From Patescibacteria group bacterium (GTDB lineage Bacteria > Patescibacteriota > Patescibacteriia > JAGPKW01), in contig JAGPKW010000007.1 in the NCBI GenBank assembly GCA_018053685.1, positions 1 to 15,156 of the forward strand: a stretch of 15,156 nt of DNA, read 5' to 3'. The notes beneath the pieces are model-generated. The model saw nothing but the letters and a program-made list of their open reading frames with translations. It was not told where the DNA came from and made no database searches. The position numbers were made by a program, and so were the translations under genes. This document shows, in pieces, positions 1 through 4,709 of the stretch (position 1 is the first letter of the stretch; every line of letters begins with the position of its first letter).

Positions 1-42
1 TAAAAGGATTTAGCATGATTGTAAAAGAATTTAGCATGATTG
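1..42 (-). repeat. Tandem 21-bp direct repeat with ATCATGCTAAAT core (minus strand)
   Basis: Two adjacent 21-bp units (1-21 and 22-42) differ at one base. Read on the minus strand each contains ATCATGCTAAAT (plus positions 8-19 and 29-40). Almost the same core, ATCATGCTATAT, recurs on the plus strand at 841, 876 and 2855. The copies lie just past the hairpin that follows the minus-strand gene and point left, as an upstream control element for minus-strand genes beyond the window would. On the plus strand the repeat is also open in one frame up to a stop at 57-59, so the end of a coding repeat entering from the left cannot be excluded. Confidence 0.7.
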
Positions 43-81
43 TAAAAAAAAGGGTTTGATTTATATGTAAATAGCAGTAAC

Positions 82-127
82 AGGCAATACATATATACTA
101 ACTATTGTCAATATATATGTACTGCCT
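82..127 (-). terminator. Long hairpin after the minus-strand gene
   Basis: Arms 82-97 and 112-127 pair over 16 positions with one mismatch (A87/C122) around a 14-nt loop; the base of the stem is AGGCA/TGCCT. It starts about 10 nt past the stop of the minus-strand gene, as expected for its terminator. The flanking run is TTTT at 127-130 on the plus strand, so on the minus strand there is an A-run before the hairpin and no U-tract directly after it. It may act in both directions or as a 3'-end stabiliser. Confidence 0.55.
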
Positions 128-137
128 TTTACACTGC

Positions 138-653
138 TTATTCTACATCAGCAGTATGTAGATTTTGTTCTGCAACACTCCAACTATCTCTTGGCAAAAC
201 AATATCTGCCAAAAAACCTGTTGGATCATATACTTTTATTCTGAGTATATGAGAACCACCGTATGTTGAAAACTCTCCTGTAGAAGGATTCAGAATCTTG
301 AAACTTTCTGTAGCCTTGTTCCAATCTGTTTTTGCTAACTCTTTATGGACCTCTGACAGAAATACTTTCTGAGCTTCTGTAGTTGCTCCATTATCCAGAG
401 CATTTTTAGCATCAGATTCAGTTAATTCTACAAATCTGATTCTACCATCCAATCCATTTGGATTGGCATCTACAACTGCTTGCAACTCATCTACATTACC
501 TTTAAGGAGGCATGTTTTTCTGATAGTATTTACTCTGTTACCATTAAAAGCAATATCTGTTGCTTCTAATAAACAGTATCCAAATGATTCAGAATTGATG
601 AATCGGTTTACTACATGACCTGTAGTTTGATTTTTTACAAATTTGATCTTCAT
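138..653 (-). CDS. Conserved-type phage protein of unknown function, early/replication strand
   Basis: A 171-aa soluble protein, the only minus-strand gene seen. It starts at ATG 653-651 with an AT-rich, Shine-Dalgarno-free leader and ends in TAA at 138, followed by a long hairpin. The N-terminal half looks beta-rich (GHVVNRF, FGYCLLE, then TCLLKG); a charged helical stretch lies near residues 80-115; the end returns to beta-type sequence (GGSHILRIKVYDPTG, then DIVLPRDSW). The beta-rich layout would be compatible with an OB-fold single-stranded DNA-binding protein of the kind found in crAss-like replication modules, but no diagnostic residues are visible, so this is only a guess. It lies opposite to the capsid operon, as replication genes often do in these phages. 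It uses more C- and G-ending codons than most neighbours, which may reflect high expression. No Bacteroidota promoter match is seen upstream. Function unassigned. Confidence 0.8.
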   Translation of the reverse strand: MKIKFVKNQTTGHVVNRFINSESFGYCLLEATDIAFNGNRVNTIRKTCLLKGNVDELQAVVDANPNGLDGRIRFVELTESDAKNALDNGATTEAQKVFLSEVHKELAKTDWNKATESFKILNPSTGEFSTYGGSHILRIKVYDPTGFLADIVLPRDSWSVAEQNLHTADVE

Positions 654-1101
654 AATTTTAAATTTTAAAGATTATTACTAGGTTTAATTAATACTGAATG
701 TAATTTATATTAGATTAGTTTTTTTTTAAAAAAAATCATAACATACATACAACAACAGGGGGGTACAAGCACAAATTTTTGATGGGGGTAGGGTATTAAG
801 GGAGTATCCTCTCTTCAGATACATATACACTATATTTTTTATCATGCTATATATTTTTCATTCTTTTATATCCCTATCATGCTATATATTTTTCATTCTG
901 CTATATATTTTTTTCTTTGATATTGATTTATTAGATTGCTTATTTTGATATTGGCAATTTATTTTTATACAAGTACATTTTGGTATATTTTCACAATTTC
1001 ATATATTTATGTAATTCATGTATAAGAATGTTTATGGGTATATTTGTATAGTTTTATATTGAAAAGGGGTTAAAAAAATATTAAAAAAAAGATAAAAAAC
1101 A
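654..1101. other. Divergent intergenic control region, possibly origin-like
   Basis: No convincing gene lies here. From left to right: an AT-rich leader of the minus-strand gene; a T9A8 tract at 719-735, which should bend or melt easily; G-runs at 758-763, 784-788, 791-793 and 800-802, unusual in such AT-rich DNA; the ATCATGCTATAT repeats at 840-912; then very AT-rich DNA with an isolated TATATTTG at 1039-1046 that lacks a proper upstream TTTG. The layout, between oppositely transcribed blocks and with an easily melted tract beside G-runs, would suit a replication origin or an early/late switch. That is inference. Confidence 0.5.
840..912 (+). repeat. Direct repeats with ATCATGCTATAT core (possible phage promoter or operator)
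   Basis: A 25-bp unit beginning TATCATGCTATATATTTTTC occurs at 840-864 and again, identical, at 875-899, with starts 35 bp apart. A shortened copy keeping only the middle (GCTATATATTTTT) follows at 900-912. The core matches the minus-strand repeats at 8-40 and a coding-region copy at 2855-2866. Intergenic copies on each strand point away from the minus-strand gene and toward the block they could control. This is what a phage RNA polymerase promoter or repressor operator could look like; the role is inferred. Confidence 0.7.
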
Positions 1102-1133
1102 TTTGTTTTAGATATAAAAGTTTTGTATCTTTG
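1102..1133 (+). promoter_or_regulatory. Bacteroidota-type promoter driving the candidate ncRNA
   Basis: TTTG at 1102-1105, a 20-nt spacer, then TATCTTTG at 1126-1133. This matches the Bacteroidota primary-sigma consensus (TTTG at about -33, TAnnTTTG at about -7) at every fixed position. Transcription would start near 1138-1141, exactly where the GC-rich structured island begins. A near copy with the same spacing stands at 1618-1649; both boxes are followed by CAT. Confidence 0.8.
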
Positions 1134-1137
1134 CATT

Positions 1138-1400
1138 GTCCTCTTGAACCCTTATCACCAGGTAATGCTATAGGAATGAGGAGAAGCAGGTTGGGGCAGA
1201 GTATAGTGAAGATAATATTATCTTGTCATCTAGAAATGAGGCAATCTGTTAGGACAAAAGACTTATGTCAACAATGTGGTGCTGACACCGTTTAAGGTAA
1301 GGAAGATTCAGACTGCATAAAATGCTGGGGAAGAAATATAACCTTCCATGTTGGAGATGTAAGTCGCAAGGTATTAAAGTCCCGAGCATTTATTTTTTTT
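1138..1400 (+). ncRNA. Candidate structured non-coding RNA, about 260 nt, family unknown
   Basis: An island of about 40% GC lies in DNA of about 20% GC, framed by a strong promoter (1102-1133) and a hairpin plus T-run (1320-1400). By eye it folds into three domains. Domain I: TCCTC 1139-1143 with GAGGA 1178-1182, enclosing CC(T)TAT 1150-1155 with ATAGG 1170-1174. A linker follows, with a perfect 14-nt palindrome at 1210-1223. Domain II: GCAATCTG 1241-1248 with CAGACTGC 1309-1316 (one A/C mismatch), enclosing hairpins GACA/TGTC 1253-1269 and GGTG/CACC 1278-1289. Domain III: 1320-1331 with 1380-1391, enclosing ACCTT/AAGGT (1341-1345 with 1368-1372). It does not resemble tRNA, tmRNA, RNase P RNA, SRP RNA or a complete known riboswitch that I can recognise. 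Two short ORFs (1176-1295 and 1322-1462) cross it and are the main alternative reading. Confidence 0.55.
1320..1400 (+). terminator. Terminator-like stem with T8 tract at the end of the candidate ncRNA
   Basis: AAATGCTGGGGA (1320-1331) pairs with TCCCGAGCATTT (1380-1391) over 12 positions with one G/G mismatch, and T8 follows at 1393-1400. The loop is large (48 nt) and holds internal hairpins, so this is both the last RNA domain and a plausible intrinsic terminator. The 3' arm could pair instead with a second GCTGGGGA at 1410-1417 or, in part, with AATGCT at 1164-1169, so alternative folds exist. Confidence 0.5.
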
Positions 1401-1617
1401 GCTTAGGTGGCTGGGGATTATTATATTTTAAAAAATCGGTGTTATTTATATTAGAGTTATAATATTCCTTTTATACTAGTAATTTGTTTTTTATTACTTT
1501 GTTATATTTAGTACTATTTTCATTTTATGATATTATATTTGTATGTTATAGATATGTATTATATATTATATTATGAGTGCCATTACTATGGAAATTTGTA
1601 AAAAACATTTAAATAAA
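1401..1617. other. AT-rich spacer without recognised content
   Basis: Very AT-rich DNA between the end of the candidate ncRNA and the next promoter. A 46-codon ORF starting at 1322 runs into it, ending at 1462, but it overlaps the RNA stem and is not called. I see no other gene, repeat or RNA signal. Confidence 0.6.
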
Positions 1618-1649
1618 TTTGTTTATATAAATTTTGTTTTATATATTTG
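1618..1649 (+). promoter_or_regulatory. Bacteroidota-type promoter of the packaging/capsid operon
   Basis: TTTG at 1618-1621, a 20-nt spacer, then TATATTTG at 1642-1649: again a full match to the Bacteroidota TTTG/TAnnTTTG consensus. The predicted start near 1655 leaves a leader of about 25 nt before the ATG at 1680. Spacing and flanks (TTTGTTT at the left box, TTTGCAT at the right) match the promoter at 1102, suggesting duplication or shared regulation. It implies that the host sigma factor reads this operon. Confidence 0.8.
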
Positions 1650-1679
1650 CATAGTTTAATAATTTAAAATATTAATAAT

Positions 1680-2006
1680 ATGAAAGAAAAAGAAGTTAAA
1701 AAAAGTAAAGAAGTGTCTTTAGATTTGGAAGACACACAGAGTGTAGTTAAGTATAAGGAACATTTAAGGAATCTTATAAGTGTAGTTAAGTTAGAGGCTG
1801 AGTATGAGGAATTGATGGCAAAGAAGATGATGATGATTTTAAATCAGTATAGGGCAGCAGATGCATTGAATACTTATCAGAGTGGGGTTGGTAAGAATGG
1901 AGTAGAAAAGAGTGATGAGGTTGTTAAAGATGGAGTAGAAAAGAGTGATGAGGTTGTTAAAGATGAAGTAGAAAAGAGTAATAAGGTTGTTAAAGATGGC
2001 AAGTGA
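1680..2006 (+). CDS. Small charged helical protein with C-terminal 11-residue repeats
   Basis: A 108-aa protein of unknown function and first gene of the operon, 30 nt after a good host-type promoter. Residues 1-60 are rich in Lys and Glu and look helical or coiled-coil (YKEHLRNLISVVKLEAEYEE, then a Met-rich MAKKMMMILNQY). Residues 73-105 are three tandem 11-residue units of the type (N/D)GVEKSDEVVK, encoded by 33-bp DNA repeats. No signal peptide or membrane segment is seen. The stop codon overlaps the start of the GroES-like gene: that ATG (1996) lies inside the last codons of this one, so the two are likely translationally coupled. The repeats may change in number between relatives. I do not recognise the family. 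Confidence 0.75.
   Translation: MKEKEVKKSKEVSLDLEDTQSVVKYKEHLRNLISVVKLEAEYEELMAKKMMMILNQYRAADALNTYQSGVGKNGVEKSDEVVKDGVEKSDEVVKDEVEKSNKVVKDGK
1896..1994 (+). repeat. Three tandem 33-bp in-frame repeats
   Basis: Units 1896-1928, 1929-1961 and 1962-1994. The first two differ at one base and the third has a few more changes. Being a multiple of three, copies can be gained or lost without breaking the frame. The last unit abuts the start codon of the GroES-like gene at 1996, so copy-number change would leave that start context intact. Confidence 0.95.
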
Positions 2007-2340
2007 TTTACAAGATATACAAGAAAAGATTTCTATTAAGAAGATAATAGAAGAAATGGAGAACAAGAAGAATATGAGAGTGATATTAAACAGGGTTTTA
2101 GTTCAGCCTATAGATGAGGGAAATGATAAAGATGGTAGTGTGATAGAGTTGTTATCATCAACAAAAGAAGATATGAATAAATATTTGAGGGGTAAAGTTA
2201 TATCAGTAGGTAGTGAGGTTAATGATGTAAGAGAGGGGGATATAGTTTTATTTGGTAAGAACAGTGGGGTTATTTTAGATGTTGATGGTATTTATCATGT
2301 TATGGATCAGAGAGAGATATTGGTAATTTTAAATAAATAA
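1996..2340 (+). CDS. GroES-like co-chaperonin (Cpn10 family), T4 gp31-like
   Basis: A 114-aa protein from ATG 1996; an upstream in-frame TTG at 1987 is possible but less likely. After a charged extension of about 26 residues the GroES fold is readable: RVILNRVLVQP (28-38) matches the GroES start (IRPLHDRVIVK); residues 41-60 match the mobile loop, with hydrophobic VIELL (49-53) where GroES has its GroEL-binding IVL; RGKVISVG (65-72); REGDIVLFGKNSGV (79-92) matches VKVGDIVIF; and the end, HVMDQREILVIL (101-112), matches LIMSESDILAIV. Only about six residues join VG to VREGD, so the roof hairpin of bacterial GroES is missing. T4 gp31, which replaces GroES to fold the T4 capsid protein, is known to lack that hairpin too. 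It should form a heptameric lid on host GroEL in the cytoplasm. Capsid protein is the likely client (inference from context). Confidence 0.85.
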   Translation: MASDLQDIQEKISIKKIIEEMENKKNMRVILNRVLVQPIDEGNDKDGSVIELLSSTKEDMNKYLRGKVISVGSEVNDVREGDIVLFGKNSGVILDVDGIYHVMDQREILVILNK

Positions 2341-2351
2341 TTTTTCTTCTC

Positions 2352-2741
2352 ATGAGTATAATCAGTCAGGTTGAGAAATATAGACTTAGTAATTTTGATA
2401 TTGTAAGGTATCAATTATTTATGAAGTATATATTTTCTCGACCTGTTTTAGATTTTAATGATTTAGATGTGATGACTTTATTGGTTATTTATGGTAAGGT
2501 AAAGATAAAAAATTTTTGTACTGATGCCACTTATTATTTTAATAAGGACATATCTCCAGATGAATTTGGGTCTAAATCACAGGGTATAAGGAATAGGTTG
2601 ACTAAGTTAATAAAAAAAGGTTTAGTAAAGAGGGATGGGGATGAAGTTGAAAGTTTAATAACAGAAGGTATAGTTAAAGTTGAAGATAAGCCATTATTGT
2701 TGAGTTATCAATTATTAAGTTTGAACAATGAAAAAAAGTAG
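2352..2741 (+). CDS. Putative winged-helix DNA-binding protein
   Basis: A 129-aa protein starting at ATG 2352, 11 nt after the GroES-like gene; its 3' end overlaps the next gene by 14 nt. Residues 36-56 (NDLDVMTLLVIYGKVKIKNF) look like the first helices of a winged-helix domain. SQGIRNRLTKLIKKGLVKRDGD (76-97) has the usual form of a recognition helix followed by a wing, as in MarR- or replication-initiator-type folds (xxxRLxxLxxKGLVxR). A short C-terminal segment may help dimerisation. No enzyme motif is present. It could regulate the phage or be a small DNA-binding partner in packaging. Small wHTH proteins near the terminase genes are plausible in crAss-like phages, but I cannot assign a family. 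Confidence 0.7.
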   Translation: MSIISQVEKYRLSNFDIVRYQLFMKYIFSRPVLDFNDLDVMTLLVIYGKVKIKNFCTDATYYFNKDISPDEFGSKSQGIRNRLTKLIKKGLVKRDGDEVESLITEGIVKVEDKPLLLSYQLLSLNNEKK

Positions 2742-3147
2742 GAAAGAATTATCTGAACAGGTTGCTAAAGAGTTAGGGTATTCATCAAGTGATGTTGATG
2801 ATATAGTTTATTGTTATTATCAGCATTTATTGAATATGATAAATAGTATGGAACATCATGCTATATATATTGAGAGGGTAGGTTCACTTATATTTAATTT
2901 AGTTGTATCAGATAGGTGGAGAAAGGATTTGCCTAAATTAATAGGATGGCATAAAAAGACACAAAAGAGGGAAGATAGGTTAAAAGAGAAGTTAGACTAT
3001 TATGATTGGATAAATGATAAATTAGCAATATTGACAGAGAAGAATTATAATATAACATTAGAGAAACAGCAAAAAAGAAAGGAAAGATATGAGTTTATTG
3101 AAAATATGGAAAAACAGAAATCAGATTCTGGAAGGGATAAAGAATAA
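2728..3147 (+). CDS. HU/IHF-like protein with a charged helical tail
   Basis: A 139-aa protein. Residues 3-60 follow the HU/IHF pattern: a helix KKSRKELSEQVAKELGYSSS (like SELIDAVAAKTGLSK in HU), a second helix DVDDIVYCYYQHLLNMINS, then a beta-hairpin with IERVGSLIFNL (48-58) matching the IGFGTF strand of HU. The long DNA-embracing arm with its RNPxTG tip is not recognisable; after residue 62 the chain becomes Lys/Glu-rich and probably coiled-coil (KKTQKREDRLKEKLDYYDW). Genes annotated as IHF subunits occur in the crAss-like capsid module, and this one sits in the expected place. It may bend or organise DNA during packaging, or serve as a virion protein with a repurposed fold. It overlaps both neighbours (14 nt and 59 nt), suggesting coupled translation. 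Confidence 0.75.
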   Translation: MKKSRKELSEQVAKELGYSSSDVDDIVYCYYQHLLNMINSMEHHAIYIERVGSLIFNLVVSDRWRKDLPKLIGWHKKTQKREDRLKEKLDYYDWINDKLAILTEKNYNITLEKQQKRKERYEFIENMEKQKSDSGRDKE

Positions 3148-3382
3148 GGTTTTTAAAAAAGAGCATGTAGAGGAAGTTGCTAGAGAAAGGGAGCTTATAT
3201 GTTTAAATTGTGATTATTATAATGGGAAGTGTTTAGTTCCTGGTACAGGTCCATGTTGTGGATATTGTGGTTGTTCTTTAGGGTTAAAAACAAGGTCATT
3301 ATCATCACATTGTGATTTGGATAAATGGGAAGCAATAATGACAGAAGAAGAAGAAGATATGTTAAATGAACAGTTTGAATAA
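3089..3382 (+). CDS. Cys-rich putative zinc-ribbon phage protein
   Basis: A 97-aa protein whose only reasonable start, ATG 3089, lies 59 nt inside the HU/IHF-like gene in another frame. A helical N-terminus (1-35) precedes a compact Cys cluster: C38-x2-C41, C48, C56-C57, C60, C62 and C75, ending SSHCDLDKW. This pattern (CxxC, C, CCGxCGC, then C and KW) is typical of small phage proteins with one or two zinc knuckles, similar to those I know as DUF6171-type; the family name is from memory. It probably binds zinc. Its role is unknown; given its place between an HU-like protein and the nuclease, it may be part of the packaging set. An acidic tail (EEEEDMLNEQFE) follows. Confidence 0.75.
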   Translation: MSLLKIWKNRNQILEGIKNKVFKKEHVEEVARERELICLNCDYYNGKCLVPGTGPCCGYCGCSLGLKTRSLSSHCDLDKWEAIMTEEEEDMLNEQFE

Positions 3383-3384
3383 TT

Positions 3385-4188
3385 ATGGAATTATTATTTA
3401 AGGAAGATGATCATAGTTACAAGTGTGATACAGGTATAAATTGGACAAGTGTTACAAGTGTAGTATCTTCTTATGTGCAACCATTTGATTCTAAAGCACA
3501 GGCGATAAAGAGTAGTAGAAATAAAAGAAGTAAATGGTATAAGATGCCTGTAGAAGAGATATTACAAGCATGGGAAGATGAGTTGAATAGATCTTTGATG
3601 TTAGGTAATTTTTATCATAATCAGAGAGAGAGTGATATGTTAAGTTTTAGTACCATAACAAAATATGGGAAAGAATTAAAGATAATAAAATCAATAATTA
3701 ATGAAGAAGGGTATAAAGTAGCACCTAATCAGAAATTAGAAGATGGCATATATCCAGAGCATTTTGTGTATTTAGATTCATTAGGTTGGTGTGGTCAAGC
3801 AGACTTAGTAGAGGTACATGATGGTTTGTTAGATATAGGAGATTATAAAACATCAAAAGAGATAAAGAGAAAAGGATATACAAATTGGGAAGGTATAAGC
3901 AAGAAGATGTTAAAGCCATTGCATCATTTGGATGATTGTGAATTTAACAAATATGCACTACAGTTAAGTATATATGCTTTTATTATATTAAGACATAATC
4001 CTAATTTAAAATTAAATAAGTTAGTTATACAGCATGTAAAATTTGAGGAAGCAGAAGAAAAAAATAAATATGGTTATCCTATACATTTATTGAAAGATGG
4101 AAAGCCAATAATAAAAGAAATAGAATATATAGAATTGCCGTATTTGAGAAAAGAGATTCAATCAATAATAAATGAAAAGTTATGGTAA
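3385..4188 (+). CDS. PD-(D/E)XK nuclease (RecB/Cas4-type fold)
   Basis: A 267-aa nuclease. The RecB/Cas4-type motifs appear in order: GNFYH (G74, H78; the GxxxH motif), GQADLVEV (G137, D140; motif II), LDIGDYKTSK (D153 and K155 as the D-x-K core) and QLSIYAF (Q193, Y197; the QxxxY motif). This set predicts a metal-dependent DNA nuclease with all catalytic residues present (D140, D153, K155, plus H78). No helicase domain and no clear Fe-S cysteine cluster are seen. The start ATG 3385 is 2 nt after the preceding stop, and the stop overlaps the next gene by 7 nt. PD-(D/E)XK nucleases near the terminase are a recurring feature of crAss-like genomes. A role in processing concatemers or branched DNA before packaging fits; digestion of host DNA is an alternative. 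Confidence 0.88.
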   Translation: MELLFKEDDHSYKCDTGINWTSVTSVVSSYVQPFDSKAQAIKSSRNKRSKWYKMPVEEILQAWEDELNRSLMLGNFYHNQRESDMLSFSTITKYGKELKIIKSIINEEGYKVAPNQKLEDGIYPEHFVYLDSLGWCGQADLVEVHDGLLDIGDYKTSKEIKRKGYTNWEGISKKMLKPLHHLDDCEFNKYALQLSIYAFIILRHNPNLKLNKLVIQHVKFEEAEEKNKYGYPIHLLKDGKPIIKEIEYIELPYLRKEIQSIINEKLW

Positions 4189-4709
4189 AGATTTTTGATT
4201 TTGAAAATGGAGAATTAGTACCTACAATACATTGTGAAACATTAAAGAGTTTAAGGGCAATAAAAGAGAGGTATAAGAAAGATTATATGCAGGTATATTT
4301 ATATTTGCATTATATGACAAGTACCAATCCAGATAATAATCCATTTTTCAATTACAAGGAATATGAAAAGGAAAGTAAGATATTTGAGCAATTAGGAGAT
4401 GTCAAATTTTCTCCAGAGGACCCAGAGGTGGTAGAGGGGTTAAGATTTTTGAAAGAAGTGTATAGTACACCTATATCAAGAGCTTATGAAGGAGCAGCAA
4501 CAGCATTGGATAATATATCAGAATATTTAAAGGAGACATCAATAACAGATGGCAGAGATGGTAATATAAATCAGATAACAAACACATTAAAGAATTTTGA
4601 GATGATAAGGAAGTCATTTAAGGGTGCTTATGAAGATTTGATGGAAGAGCAAAAGAGTTCTGTTAGAGGTGGACAAAAGGTAGCATATGATCAACAAAAA
4701 TATATGTAA
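4182..4709 (+). CDS. Putative small terminase subunit
   Basis: A 175-aa, mostly helical protein directly upstream of TerL, overlapping the nuclease gene by 7 nt and TerL by 1 nt (TAATG). The N-terminus has a short beta-type segment (MVKIFDFENGELVPT), then a helical region (LKSLRAIKERYKKDYMQVYL), a central acidic part and long amphipathic helices (ISEYLKETS, INQITNTLKNFEMIRKSFKG). Position, size and helix content suit the small terminase subunit, which recognises phage DNA and stimulates the TerL ATPase. No helix-turn-helix is obvious, so the call rests mainly on gene order. It could instead be another conserved crAss-like protein of the packaging module. Confidence 0.45.
   Translation: MVKIFDFENGELVPTIHCETLKSLRAIKERYKKDYMQVYLYLHYMTSTNPDNNPFFNYKEYEKESKIFEQLGDVKFSPEDPEVVEGLRFLKEVYSTPISRAYEGAATALDNISEYLKETSITDGRDGNINQITNTLKNFEMIRKSFKGAYEDLMEEQKSSVRGGQKVAYDQQKYM

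Noticed and set aside
1..59. Coding ends at the left edge: plus-strand frame ending at 57-59, or minus-strand frame starting MLNSFTIMLNPF
   Set aside because: Both are generated by the 21-bp repeat and too short to judge; the repeat matches non-coding copies elsewhere.
840..912. CRISPR array
   Set aside because: Only two full repeats and a fragment with 10-bp spacing or less; no regular spacers and no cas genes.
1143..1182. Similarity to the 3' half of a TPP riboswitch (TTGAACC, then GGTAATGC and AGG)
   Set aside because: The CTGAGA half of the aptamer is missing; the promoter lies directly upstream, leaving no room for it, and no thiamine gene follows.
654..1679. tRNA, tmRNA or RNase P RNA
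   Set aside because: No cloverleaf with a GTTC-type T-loop, no tmRNA ends and no RNase P conserved cores were found on either strand.
1987..1995. TTG start for the GroES-like gene
   Set aside because: An ATG three codons downstream fits better, and the extra residues (from the repeat) add nothing to the domain.
1839..2066. Minus-strand ORF with repeated LITLFYSIFNN
   Set aside because: It is the antisense of the 33-bp repeats and crosses two plus-strand genes; the repetition is inherited from them.
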